A stretch of 64,000 bases of DNA from Ceratopteris richardii (Eukaryota > Streptophyta > Polypodiopsida > Polypodiales > Pteridaceae). The stretch covers positions 184,539,118 through 184,603,117 of the forward strand of contig CM035413.1 of assembly GCA_020310875.1 (NCBI GenBank), written 5' to 3'. Positions 52,041 through 63,240 of the stretch are shown here, one piece after another; the stretch's first letter is position 1, and every line of letters begins with the position of its first letter. A program made the translations under genes and the position numbers. Under the pieces are notes generated by a model. It saw only the letters and a list, made by a program, of their open reading frames with translations. It was not told the DNA's origin and searched no databases.

Positions 52041-53028
52041 CTACACAAGATTAGCACACTCTGTTTTTGGTGTAGAGGCCTCTGCGACAACCATTCCAGC
52101 CTCTTTCTTCTTTGCCTCTTTAGCAGGCAGTTTTGGACAGTTCTTTATGATATGATCATTTCCTTTACAATACTTGCAAAACAATTTCTGCTTTTCTGAT
52201 CTCTTCTCATCTTTATCTTCCTTCTTCGAATATGCAAAATTAGCAGATTTTTGCTTACTACTTGAAGAGCTCCATTTTTCTTTTCCCTTCTGACTAGCTA
52301 GGAAAGCTTGATCTGCAACTCGCATAATAGACCTGTTCTGCCTGGACTGACCTTCCTGCAACAGAATAGATAGTAACTCCTCAAATGATAAGGCATTTGG
52401 ATTGCCTTTCATCATCAACCGAAGAGTAGAAGCAAAACTCTGATATGAATCAGGAAGACCATTCAGAATGGTCTACACAAGTGATCTATCTGGTATATCC
52501 TCATCAACAGAAATCAATTGTTCCTTCAAGTCTTTGATCTTTGTTAGGAAACTGTCCATAGAATCACTTTCATTCATGTGCTCACTCTCCAAATGTTTTC
52601 GAAGGTAAGCAACATGAGCCTCATTCCTAGCTTGGTACAATGTGGTAAGTGTATCCCAAGCATCCTTAGCTGTTTTGCAAGAGCGAATGTGAGGAATAAT
52701 GGCACGTTTGACAGACAAAGCTATCAATGCATGTGTCTAGCTATCTCTGCCATCCCAACGAATCTTCTCTGTAGTAGGTGCAATAGAAACCGCAACACAA
52801 ACAGGAATAAGCATAATATCATCATCTTCGACACCTTTTGCATCAGCTTCAGTACCTGTAGTTGTAACAGCTGCAGGTGTGATAGGACGTTTTTCGACAC
52901 CTTGCACAATGTTCCAGTCCTTTTGCAACCAACACATGTCGCATCATATAAGCCCGTAATGGGTAGTTGGTACCATCCAACTTATCCTCAACAGCCAACA
53001 TACGGAATACATCACTGCTTTCAGCCAT
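52041..53028 (-). pseudogene. gag: Copia J gag
   Basis: ATG at 53028 with MAESSDVFRMLAVEDKLDGT, a typical copia gag start. A frame change near 52905 leads to DWNIVQGVEKRP and a variable region. After a stop at 52737 come VKRAIIPHIRSCKTAKDAWD, HLESEHMNESDSMDSFLTKI, a second stop at 52473, then the LSFEELLSILLQEGQSR helix and a CCHC knuckle (CKYCKGNDHIIKNC). The zinc knuckle itself is intact. It is followed by a Lys-rich region before the protease. Confidence 0.82.
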
Positions 53029-53370
53029 GGCCGGTGACTAAAATACCTTGATGCAGAAAATTGATTGTATCTCAAAAAGTTGAACAGAACTGCCCAGACG
53101 AATTCTTCTACACTTGTAGCAAACTTCGAGATGCTCATACTGGCAAAAACAAAACTGGTATATACCTTTGGCACAAAAAAACAAAATGGCATGCACAAGC
53201 ACTGCGATAGTGCGTTCGGAGGCCGAAACGAGCTCAGATCCTGATTTCGGCACCACATAGCAAAGCTATTTTGATCTCGGAAACACCTTGAGTATGCTCA
53301 CCAAAATTCGTGCAATCCTAAGACTACAACCGGAGGAGTGTCAACGGTGCCCTAGATGAAGCGACGACAT

Positions 53371-53382
53371 GCTCCGATACCA
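53371..53382 (-). other. Primer binding site of copia J
   Basis: TGGTATCGGAGC on the minus strand, two bases inside the LTR. One change from the initiator-Met tRNA complement. Confidence 0.85.
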
Positions 53383-53384
53383 AT

Positions 53385-53615
53385 TGTTGGAGTTAGACGT
53401 CTGCGGAAGCAGGTGAACAGCACAAGAAAGAAGAAGAAGCTTGGAGCACAACACACGATACTGAATGTATTACTAGAAAATGTATAAAGATAAGTAGCCC
53501 ATTAGGGCAATAGGCATATATACAAGCTAAGGGAAAAAAAACCTCCTAAAGAGGGAAAAAAGTGCCCCGGCGGTCCTAGAGTGTTCACACACATCACTAC
53601 CTAAATATATCAACA
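53385..53615 (-). repeat. 5' LTR of copia J
   Basis: TGTTGGAGTT...ATATCAACA, 231 bp. Confidence 0.92.
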
Positions 53616-53620
53616 ATGCC
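53616..53620 (+). repeat. Target site duplication ATGCC, right copy (copia J)
   Basis: Matches 46386-46390. Confidence 0.9.
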
Positions 53621-54960
53621 TAGGAAATAAGATAACTTTCCCAAGTCACTTGCATTAAACTCCTTCTCCATTTGCTTCTTGAGCCTTTGAATTCCTTTGA
53701 TATATATTCCTCATTATGGAGTCATTCCCTCCAAAGCTTTACAAGGTAACCTATTTACAAGATAGGTAGCTATGTTAATAGCCTCTGCCCATAAGTAATT
53801 AGGGCAATTCTTCTCCTTCATCATTGATCTAGAAAATTCCACAAGTGTTCTATTTCTCCTTCTCCATTTCGTTGAGGAGAGTACCTGCAAGTTACCTCTA
53901 TTTTTATACCTGCATTCCACAAGTAGTCATTAAATTCTTTGGAGAAATACTCTCCCCCTCCATCTGACCTCAATCTTTTGAGCTTTTGTCCTCTAATCCT
54001 TTCTGCATATGCATGATAATGTTTAAATGTATTAAGCACTTTGATTTGTCCTTGATCACATAAAGTGTGATCCATCTTGTTGCATCATCTACAAACAAAA
54101 CATAATATCTAGATCCATTGATACTATAATTCTTTGAAGGACCCCATACATCTATGTGAATTAATTCAAGCTTATTTGTATGCATAAATCCCTGCTTGTT
54201 ATATGATTGTTTGTGTGCTTTACGTAGCTGACAAGCTTCACACTTGTATGTCATGTGTTGAATATTGGGTAGACCTAGCACTGATCCATTCTTTACCATG
54301 TCTTTCATACCTCTCTCATTGAAATTTCCTAGTCTGTTATGCCATAGGTCCAACTCACTCATCTTTTGGCTTCCATAAGTAAACAAGGCATGTCCTACAT
54401 TACCTTACGCCTTAAGAGTAAAAAGTCTTTCTTTTTTTTACCTGTAACAATACTTTTATATCCTTGGTTTGGATCTTTAACATAAAATCCATCATTAGTG
54501 AATCTGACTCCATAAAATTTCTCAACAATTTGTTTTGCACTGATTAAATTCTTTGGAATTGTAAGAACATAGAGTACCTTACTTAAAAGTTTAATTCCAT
54601 TTTTTGTCTTCATTGATCCAATGCTCTACACTTTATGTTTGGTATTATCACTTGTTTGAATTGTGTATCCATTATTCACCTTTTCTTCCATCTCAATCAT
54701 CAAGGCAATGTCACCACTAAGGTGATTGCTACATCTTGATTCAATATAGAACACTCTTTGGTCTTCATTTGTTGCTTCATGTGTAGCATTCATAATTAGA
54801 GTTGAATCCTCCTTTCGGTCTAATGCATAGTTGTAGTAAGTGTTGTTGTAGGATTGAATTTGGAAGTTTCTTCCACCTCCTCTACCATATGAAATTCCTA
54901 CCATCTTTACCTCTAAAATTACCTCTTTCTTTTTTACAAAAGGAAGTTCAGTCTTGACCT
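53621..54960 (-). pseudogene. pol: Copia I gag end, protease, integrase and deleted RT
   Basis: Reading leftward from 54904: RVFYIESRCSNHLSGDIALM (protease with ESRC in place of DSGC, so inactive), VLYVLTIPKNLISAKQ, LWHNRLGNFNERGMKDM and YKCEACQLRKAHK (integrase zinc site). Then [52 protein letters not shown] and GMTP. At that point it jumps to RLKKQMEKEFNASDLGKLSY, which is the RT middle. The integrase end and the first half of RT are thus deleted. The J insertion follows at once. Confidence 0.8.
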
Positions 54961-54964
54961 ACTC

Positions 54965-55850
54965 TCCCAAACTTTAATTAAATAAAAAAAATAGGTAACA
55001 AGTGAATGGGACTAGTGCCCTTGGGACCCCCCGAATCCCACAAAGCAGGGATAGAACATGCAGGTCTAGAGAGACTTACAATAGAGTTTAATGACCCTCC
55101 CATCCCCTTCATGCCGGACCCACATGGATTTAAGCTTGTTTTTCTTGATGAGAGACACTTTATGATGCCTAAAAGGTGGGGACCTCTTAGAGTTGTACAT
55201 TCTTTTGCCAAGAAGGAATAGAGAATTCTCGATCGACTACTCTTTAGGGGGTGGCCAAAATTGCTAGCACACTGCTCCCTCTAAATCTTCCAAAGGGTTT
55301 CCGCTCTTATAGCATTCCAGAGTGCTGCTGAGAAGCCCATTGCTTCACCAAGAATTTCTTGTTTCTAGGTGATTTGTGTCTACAGTCTCAAAATATTCCC
55401 AAGGGTCTGCCACAACAGGCGAGACTTGGGGCAAGCAAAGAAGATGTGACCCAAATCCTCGATGTTGCGGTGGCAACGCTTGCACCATGGCACAGCCCCA
55501 CAAATTTTGTTAGCCTTTAGAATTGGTCTAGATACCGTGGTGGAGAATTTGCCACATGAGAACCGATTTCTTGATCTTGATGAGGGCATGCGAGATAGAC
55601 ATAACCTTCAAATCCCAACGTAGCTTTTTCCAAGCCAGCGACCACTTCTTGTTCAGAGTGATATGAAAGTCTGTGTTCACCTTGATTCTGGGAACTTTGG
55701 ACAAGCGATTGCCATTGTGCCACATAAGAACCTCATGGCATGGAAGATCCCCCCCAATGAGGTGTCGGGTTTTTGAACGTTGCCAAGCATTGTACCTACT
55801 CTGGAGGAGATTCTATGAAGAGATGGATTTGTAGTTGATGAAGATGAAGT
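54965..55850 (-). mobile_element. LINE fragment, 3' part
   Basis: Minus-strand match to the C-terminal region of the LINE at 36510-37400. Blocks are MWHNGNRLSKVPRIKVNTDF, WSLAWKKLRWDLKVMSISHA, KKSVLMWQILHHGI and CKRCHRNIEDLGHIFFAC, then a decayed end and the 3' UTR (GGGGGGTCCC..GGGCACTAGTCCC). An A-rich tail is at about 54968-54995. Its 5' limit meets the LTR of copia K. It is probably the other half of the LINE piece at 61140-61870. Confidence 0.8.
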
Positions 55851-57068
55851 GGTGCTACAAAACCTTTGCCCTACACCAACCAAATGGACTCCAAAGATAT
55901 GTTTTGGGCACTTTTAGTTTGCCAAGGGATGTATTAGACACCCTATGTACCTTGAAAGACCACTCTCAAAAAGTTGAATCAAAACAGATAAGTTGGAGTA
56001 GATTCAAGAGCCAAAAACTTGCTATTTATGTTCATATACATGTCCAAAGTTTTGAACAATTCTCTGACGACATCAATTAACTTAATTCCTTTTGGAGAAC
56101 TCTTACTTGCTTAGTAAGCTACCAATAAAAGGTTATTTCAACCAAAATGATGGACTAGACAAGGAGAAAGAAGTTTAGCAAGTGATAGGATGACCCCGAT
56201 TTTCCTGGGCTGCAATAGTATATACCCGTGTGCAATAAAATAGAGATATCCCACGATTAACGAATCCAATGCTCACGAAACTTTGTATGCATATACTAGA
56301 CAGTATGAGGATTCTAAAAAGCTTTAGATAAGGGAAAATATTCAAGTAGACACTAAGAGACAGCTCTGACAAAATGGCTATTCTGAGAGAGTGCTAGTAG
56401 AGAAGAAGAAAATGAGGTGACAGTTGACTTCAAATGATCATAACTGAAGATGGAAACAACCAAATGCAATGAAAATTGGTGAGAATATAGTAGAGGTAGA
56501 GAGCTAACTTTAACAAGTTGAATCACTGAAAATGATGCACCGAGCTCAGAGAAATCATCTCTGCAATATGACTGAGAAAAATGAGAGATATGGTAGTGAA
56601 CAATATACCACAAGAACATGAAAATATGAACTCAAATGATCATGAAAATGAAAGTATATTGATTGTACAATACAATGGACTTACTGATACACATGTGTGC
56701 CTTGAAACCAAACCTTGATATGGCATAAGGCTCAGCTCTTGGAGGCCTTCTCTTAACCATGACTAAAAATGCCATGTATTTATAGTTGATCTTGAGAGCC
56801 TAACTTCCTAAAATCACTCTCCAATCTATTAAGGATTGATTTGATTCTCCAACTACCTTCAATCAAGAATTCATGGCTTCTCTTTCCTCTTTTGATCAAG
56901 TGGACTCAACCACTTTAGATTCTTTTACTTTTACATCAAGTAAAGGCTAAAAAATTACAAGAGGGAGTTCACAAGTGAACTCTAGAAGGAGAAGATATTT
57001 CCTTCAAGTTTCTAAGCCTTTTGATGACTCAAGCCAATACTTAGGCTTGGCATAGACTTGCTCCAACA
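55836..57068 (-). repeat. 3' LTR of copia K
   Basis: The right edge CAACA at 57068 abuts a polypurine tract. The left part (GTGGTGCTACAAAACC.TTG..CTACACC) is similar to the start of the copia F LTR (GCTGGTGCTGCAAAACCTG). The precise left edge is blurred by divergence near 55826-55840. No second K LTR remains. Confidence 0.6.
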
Positions 57069-57080
57069 GCTCCCCCTCAA
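57069..57080 (-). other. Polypurine tract of copia K
   Basis: TTGAGGGGGAGC on the minus strand, abutting the LTR. Confidence 0.85.
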
Positions 57081-57188
57081 TCCAAATGCTTGAGGTCTTC
57101 AATCCTCCAAGATTACTTGTAAACATATCATAGCCTTGAATTTGCAAAGCTTTGTACCATCCAATGCTTTGGTAAGAATATATGCACA

Positions 57189-58479
57189 TTATTGATGAGT
57201 GGACAGATATGATATTTGAATCTCCTTGCTCACAATCTTCTCTCTTACATAGTGATAATGAAATTCAATATGTTTAGTCCTTACATGAAAAATTGGATTA
57301 GCAACTAAGTGAATAGAGCTCATATTGTCACCAAAAATATTTGGAGTTCCAATCTCCAAACCAAGATGTGTGAATAGTGTCTTCATCCACATAACTGCTT
57401 GAGTAGCTATGGCAAGACCTTTGTATTCACATTCAGTAGAAGAGAGAGCAACTGTGGGTTGCTTCTTGGATGACCATGAAACAGGTTTTGAACCTGCAAC
57501 GGTAAGATAACCTGAGGTGCTCCTTCTGTCTTCCTTGGAGCCAGCCCAATCTACATCAGAGAACAATTTCAAACTTAAATCAGATACATAAGGGTAATAT
57601 AACCCCTCATTCATGGTCCCTTTGAGATATCTAAGTATCCTCTTGGCAGCCTCCATGTGAGGTTTCCTAGGTGTGTGCATAAATTGACTTATCACACTCA
57701 CACTATAACATATATCAACCCTTTTCAATGTGGCATAGTTCAAACTACCCACAAGGCTTTGATAACCTATCACATCTTCTATGAGTTCACTTCATGTGAG
57801 CTCAATTTATGATTAACCTCCACTGGAGTACCTGCAATCCTGCAATCTTGCATCTTGAATTTTGCCAACATGTCTTTAATGTACTTTCTTTGAGTAAGAA
57901 ACCAACCATGATCTTTGTAGACAACTTCTAATCCTAGGAAGTAGGTAAGTGAACCCAAATCACTTATCTTGAATTCTTGTCTCATCTGTTCTTTGATTCT
58001 CTTCATGCCATATGTATCATTTCTTATAAGTATAATATCATCTACATATACACACAAATTGCTGACTTCAGAAATACTCCTCTTTATGAATAGTGATGGA
58101 TCTGCCTTGCTAGGTTGAAATCCTTTGTCTTGCAAGAATGAGACAAGCCTGTGATTCCAAGCCCTTGGGGCTTGTTTGAGTCCATATAAAGCTTTATTAC
58201 ATTTACACACATAATCAAGATATATGTGATTTTCAAAACTAGTGGTTGTGTCATATATACCTCTTCTGTTATCCATCCATTAAGAAATGGATTTTTTACA
58301 TCCAATTGAAGTATCTTCCAATTCTTGGAAGAGGCAATACTAAGCGAAACCCTAATAGTAGGCATCTTTGCCACAGGAGAGAAGCTCTCCTCATAATCAA
58401 TTCCCTGATTTTGTGCAAAGCCTTTTGCCACAAGCCTTTCCTTATACCTGTTAATGGAGCCATCTGAGTTCTTCTTCAA
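57189..58479 (-). pseudogene. pol: Copia K RT and RNase H
   Basis: [60 protein letters not shown]; after a frame change near 58230, CNKALYGLKQAPRAWNHRLV, VYVDDIILIRND (YVDD), YFLGLEVVYKDHGWFLTQRK. After a second break at 57779, VGSLNYATLKRVDICYSV, LFSDVDWAGSKEDRRSTSGY, VALSSTECEYKGLAIATQ and TKHIEFHYHYVREKI. It ends early at a stop in a position close to natural. Confidence 0.85.
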
Positions 58480-59729
58480 TTTGTAGATCCACCTTGAGCC
58501 ACCTTGAGCCTATCACTTTCATTGATGCAGACTTGGGAACCAATTCTGAAGTGTTATTCTCTTCAAGAGCTTCAATTTCTTCTTCCATTGCATGTCTCCA
58601 TTCTGATTTCTTCTTTGCTTCCTCAAATGTTGAAGGTTCCTCTTGATTTATGTCCTGTGCTAGATAGATTGAATTTTTCGTGACTAGAGAAGTATCAAAC
58701 CCATATCTTTCTAGCTTTCTTTTCTCCCTTATGGACCTTCTTAGGCCATGATGTGATGATTCTACCTCTTGTCTAAGTTCCTACATTTTTGCTTTACCTT
58801 TAGACTTCCACATTTTGATTTTTGTCATATTGAGTTGCTTCATCATCTTCTAAGGCATCTTTCTCTTCAACTTTAGAAGAATTATCCTTAACAAGTTTTG
58901 GAAAATCTTCTTCAAGATCATAAGGTAGGTTGACCTTTCTAAATGAATCTTCATACCAAGAACTATTCTCATCAAATACTACATCTCTACTCACCAAGAA
59001 TCCTTTGGTTGTTGGTTTGTATAATCTGTAGCCGTTTTGATTGTTGTCATATCCAATGAATACACACCTTTCTGATTTGGGATCCATCTTGCCTCTAACA
59101 TGTGAAGGAACATGAGCAAAAGCAACACATCCAAAAATCTTACAATGATCCAAGCTTGGTCTTCTTCAATTCCAAGCCTCATATGGTATCATGCCATCAA
59201 GTGATTTTGAAGGTAACATGTTAATCAAATAAGTGGTTGTGGATATAGCCTCAACCCATAAGTAATTAGGTAAGTGCTTTTCATTTAGCATAGACCTTGC
59301 AGCTTCAACAATTGCCCTATTCCTTCTTTCTGCCACTCCATTTTGCTCAAGAGTGTACCTTGTAGTGATCTCTCTTTTGATTCCTCTTTCTTGAAGAAAG
59401 AAGTCAAATTCATGGGAGAAGTACTCTCCCCCTCCATCTCACCTTAGCCTTTTTAGTGTTTTACCTTTTTGATTCTCCACAAGAGCCAAATATCTTCTGA
59501 AGCATGGAAAGAATTCATCTTTGTGTTTCATAAAGTATAATATACTCCACCTACTACAATCATCAATGAAGAAGACATAATACCTTGATCGAGATATTGA
59601 AGCATCCTTTCTAGGTCCCCATACATTTGTATGAACCAACTCCAAGAGATCTCCATGCATATATCCCTTCTTCATGAATGGTAACCTGTGAGACTTTCCA
59701 AATTGACATGCACTACACTTATAAATCAT
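58480..59729 (-). pseudogene. pol: Copia K integrase and linker to RT
   Basis: The Cys pair [13 protein letters not shown], then LELVHTNVWGPRKDASIS where the first catalytic Asp is Asn (HTNVWGP against HTDVWGP in copia F). [20 protein letters not shown], a broken middle, then KIFGCVAFAHVPSHVRGK, CVFIGYDNNQNGYRLYKP and an acidic linker. The Asp-to-Asn change alone would kill catalysis. Confidence 0.82.
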
Positions 59730-59732
59730 GTG

Positions 59733-60284
59733 TTATTTTGACAAGTTAGGGAGTCCAAGTACACTTTGGTCCCTGCAAATTTGCTTTAATGATCTTTCAC
59801 CAATATGTGCTAACCTTTTGTGCCATACTTCCAATTCTATGAGTGTCTGACTACCATAGTTAAATAGAGCAATGTTCCTAGCGTCTTGTAATTCAAATGT
59901 GAACAATCTACCTGTCTTTTCACCTTTTGCAATTCTCGTGAATCCTTGACTTGGATCTTCAACAAATTCTCCTGCTTTTGTGAACCGGACTTGCAACCCT
60001 TTCTCTACTATCTGCCCAACACTTATCAAATTCTTTGTAATGGTAGGGAGATAGTGTACCTTACTGAGTAAGTTGATGTTTCCATCAGGTGTTTTGATAT
60101 TTCCTATTTTCTCCACAAGGTGTCTTGTATCATCTCCTATTTGTACCTCATGCTTGTTCCTTGGATCTTCTAAATCTGATAGGAGGGCCACATTTCTTGC
60201 CACATGATTTGAATAACCTGAATCTATGTAGAAAACATGCTCATCAGATTTACCTTGTGGCATGGCCATATTCATGATTAGCAA
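59733..60284 (-). pseudogene. pol: Copia K protease and GAG-pre-integrase domain
   Basis: HVFYIDSGYSNHVARNVALL (protease; DSGY where F has DSGC), VEKIGNIKTPDGNINLLSKV, LPTITKNLISVGQIVEKG, FVEDPSQGFTRIAKGEKTGR and EVWHKRLAHIGERSLKQI. The aligned part of copia F shows the same order. A stop at 59730-59732 separates it from the rest of integrase. Confidence 0.82.
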
Positions 60285-61165
60285 TGAGTCCTCTTGATTT
60301 GAGTCTTATGTGTAGTTATTGAAGTCTCTTCTTCCTCTATTGCCTCCTTGATAGTTTGAATGGTTGTAATTGTTGTAGTTGCCATGGTAATTGTTAAACC
60401 TTCCTCTTGAGTAGCCATAACTTACTCTATTGTAGCCTCTGCCTCTTTGATTCTTGGAATTCATAAAGAAAATTTTAGTTGTATGATTAGTTAATCCACA
60501 AATAGAGCATGAATTAGAGTCTTGGGATCTCCCCTGCCTTGTCTTCCTCCTCTGCCTCTACCTCTACCATGTCTTCCTCTACCTGCATGGTTAGTTTGAT
60601 ATGTACCTGCTTCATCATCCACTTTTTTTCCTCTTTCTTTTTTTTCTTTGGACTTGTTTTTATCAATATACAAAGCTGAAGATTGATTACCTTTGGAGCT
60701 TTCTCCATTCTTGATAAGCTTGGCCTCTTGAGTAAGTATTTACCTTATGAGTGTGTTGAAATCTAGTAAATGCATATCCATGTACAGATCCATAGTTGTG
60801 GTGAATGCTTCCCACTTGTCATCTACCTTCAAGCCATTGATGACCTGCCTTACAATTTTTTTCTTCATCTATTACCTCTCCAATGCTTCCCAACTGATAT
60901 GCTATGTCCTTGAGATTTGTGATAAAATCAATCACATTTTGTTTGGGAGCTTTCTTGAGAGTTGTGAAGTCTAGCCATAGTGGATGCTTCTTGGCCTTTG
61001 TACTTAAAGAGAAGAAGGCTTCAAGTGCCTTCCACACTTCTTGAGATGTTTTACAACTTCTAATGTGGGGCAATAAAAACTTTGAGATAGATTTGGGGAG
61101 ATAAGACCTTGCAAGTGCATCCTTGGAGCACCATGTGCTCAATCTTTCTTGCTCTTCTTCCTTAT
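60285..61165 (-). pseudogene. gag: Copia K gag, N-terminus replaced by LINE sequence
   Basis: From 61165: ERLSTWCSKDALARSYLPKS, LLPHIRSCKTSQEVWKALEA, LWLDFTTLKKAPKQNVIDFI and DIAYQLGSIGEVIDEEKN. Then a shift, a Lys-rich piece, and a Gly/Arg repeat region (GRGRHGRGRGRGGRQGRG) near 60500-60590. The zinc knuckle after it is broken. The open frame runs without a stop from LINE coding into gag, making a chance chimeric frame at 60819-61376. Confidence 0.8.
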
Positions 61166-61870
61166 GGCTAATGTAGGTAGACCATTTAATCTTTGGAACC
61201 CCTCTTCTGTTGTGGTCCCCCATCCAAAGAAACTTTCTGCATATTCTTTCCAGTTTACTGAGCTCTTGATCTTTCGGTCTCCAACAAGAGAGGAAGTAAA
61301 TGGTCGAGGAGATGAGGAAGGTATTGATTATCATGGCACGGCCCACAGGGTTGATTTGCATGCCCTTCCAATACATTAACTTGTTGTCTAGTTTGGAAAG
61401 GACCCAATTCCATTGCTTCTACATCGAGACCCCAAAGCCCAACAGAATACCAAGAAGGCGGAAGACTTGCCCCCTGGGGATAATTTGGCAAACCTGGTCA
61501 ACTAGCAGTTGGGGTACGGGTCCGATGATGGCTCGGAAAGCGGTTTTGGAGTGATTGATTTTGGAACGAGATGCCTCACAAAAAGTGTCAAGGCATCCCC
61601 AAAAGGTTTCAATGCTAGTCAAATCATTATGCACAGTTGCATTCATGTCATTTGCAAATAGTCTCATAATCATCTGACCCTAGTTTAGGGGAAGCGAAAG
61701 ACCCTTTAATATGTGTCATTTCCATGTGATGTTGCACGAGACGGCTGAGACCCTCCGTGGAAATTGGGAATAGCAAAGGGGCCAATGGGCATCCTTGCCT
61801 AATAGATCATTTTAATCTCATAGCCTTTGATAATTGTCCCCGAGATGCACCATTTTTGAGTCTGCACTTC
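61140..61870 (-). mobile_element. LINE fragment, RT part
   Basis: Minus-strand match to 35330-36020 of the LINE in the middle of the window: IMRLFANDMNATVHNDLTS, SIETFWGCLDTFCEASRSKI, NHSKTAFRAIIGP, CQIIPRGQVFRLLGILLGFG and MYWKGMQINPVGRAMIINTF. The catalytic FADD reads FAND here, so the enzyme is dead. It ends at the gag of copia K. The missing LINE portion between this and 55850 is about 0.5 kb. Confidence 0.82.
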
Positions 61871-62096
61871 AAAAAGTTTACATATGAATGTTCCTAAGAA
61901 CCACACACACTATGAAAGGAATTTGACTATGAAACTTTAACCATAACTTTTTTGGCTCTTGATTTAGATCTTTATACAAGGATTTATGATCCATGTGATC
62001 CTCTTGAGAGAAATGTGAAATAGAATGACATCTAAATCTATCAATTTCCCTCAACACTTCTACTTCATTTATAATAATGAACTCTCATGATTTCTA

Positions 62097-62349
62097 GAGT
62101 CATAATTGAAGTGGACCGTGACCAATACATTGGTATTCACTTGCATTATTAGTAATTTAACTATAATACACTAATTAGGATCCTCTTGAAGTGAATATAT
62201 GGTCGGTCATGTCTCACACTTTCTGTCCATTGCTCCCTTCATTCTAATTGATCTTTATCTATAGCAAACTTCTCTTTATCTTTGTCCATGCTCTTTCTTG
62301 ACATCATTATCCTTCATAAGCACCAATCTGTGATTGGTTTGCACCAACA
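62097..62349 (-). repeat. 5' LTR of copia I (conserved part)
   Basis: Homologous to 45293-45565, same orientation, ending CAACA at 62349. The sequence 61871-62096 may be more of this LTR but is too diverged from the left copy to be sure. Confidence 0.55.
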
Positions 62350-63240
62350 TTCAAGAGGTTGGATACTAAACTTAGCATGAGCACAGTCGATCATCCATAA
62401 AGTTAATCAAATCCTAGAAGATATTCTTTGCTTATATGTAAATGAAATGGAAAGTAATTGCGAAGAGTACTTACCTATAGTAGAGTTGGCATATGATAGT
62501 GCCATGCACTCTTCCACCAAGCATAGTCCATTTATGCTTATGTGGAGGATTCAGCCAAGATCTCCTTATACAATAGGATTGCAAAATGAGAAAGTTCAAG
62601 CTAAATAGAACCTCTTCGAAGAGATGAGTGATATGCTTAGCCTTGCTAAGGATGGCATTAGAAGAGCTCACAGTAGCTGCTAGAGCCTATGCTAAACCTG
62701 AAACAAGAGATATCAATTTTGAGGTAGGAGAGAAGTCTATCTTAGAAATACCTCTAGGACTAAAACCATGAAGACAAGACCTTGTCCAAAAGTATATCCT
62801 CATTATTGTGGACCACTTTGAATACTAAAGGCAATAGGAGAGATGGCTTACACGCTCTAGTTTCTAGAGAGTAGTTGGGTCCATCTATTTTTTATATCAG
62901 TGACTAGGTGAATCAAGCATCCTCATTTTGGATAATGAGGTAGTAGAGCCTATTTCTGTTTAAACTTTTCCACATGTGCCGGAAAGCATACCACACACTT
63001 CAGAGAAAGAGACCAAAAGTCACCTATATAAAGAGTGTCTAGGATAGCAGAAAGATAGTTCAGAAGATAGTTCAAAAGATAGTTCAAAAGATAGTTCAAA
63101 AGATAGTTCAGAAGATAGTTTAGCACCATTCAAATACGGTTTTCCAACTTTATGTTGTCTTCCCAAATGTCATTTTAAGGTGAAGGCTACAAGCAAACAC
63201 CACTCAGATATGACCATGTACACCAAATACATGGGATTTA
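62350..63240 (+). pseudogene. pol: Gypsy integrase remnant
   Basis: Starts right at the LTR of copia I with FKRLDTKLSMSTVDHP, then NQILEDILCLYVNEMESN, VELAYDSAMHSSTKHSPF and further broken sequence (MLSLAKDGIRRAHS). These are the post-DDE integrase blocks of chromovirus type, so copia I probably inserted into this element. There are many stops. The end of the coding part is unclear. Confidence 0.6.
63051..63121 (+). repeat. 12-bp minisatellite, about six units
   Basis: Repeats of AAAGATAGTTCA / GAAGATAGTTCA with the A/G difference at one position of the unit. Confidence 0.95.

Larger units (their letters stand above)
46391..53615 (-). mobile_element. Complete Ty1/copia retrotransposon J with a nested DNA transposon
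   Basis: Short LTRs of 230 and 231 bp, a 5-bp target duplication, an initiator-Met primer site, a polypurine tract, and gag, protease, integrase, RT and RNase H in copia order. By eye the LTRs differ by about 17 substitutions and one indel (about 92-93% identity), so J is much older than F. Most changes are transitions. A 2070-bp CACTA-like element sits in RT. Confidence 0.92.
55836..61165 (-). mobile_element. Ty1/copia retrotransposon K, 5' end deleted
   Basis: Related to copia F in coding sequence and LTR. It retains the 3' LTR, polypurine tract, RNase H, RT, integrase, protease and most of gag, but the 5' LTR, primer site and about the first 60 gag codons are gone. Both ends abut pieces of one LINE on the same strand, so K appears to have inserted in that LINE and then lost its 5' end together with about 0.5 kb of LINE. 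Confidence 0.8.
45290..62349 (-). mobile_element. Ty1/copia retrotransposon I, split by nested insertions
   Basis: Two homologous LTR ends in the same orientation lie at 45290-45565 and 62097-62349, both ending ...GGTTTGCACCAACA. Between them are copia coding fragments on the minus strand at 45574-46385 and 53621-54960. These are separated by copia J and followed by a LINE that itself contains copia K. Internal deletion has joined integrase directly to the RT middle. Whether both LTRs belong to one insertion is inference. Confidence 0.55.

Noticed and set aside
60819..61376. LINE-gag fusion protein as a new gene
   Set aside because: The open frame results from a deletion joining two unrelated decayed elements; no sign of selection or its own promoter.
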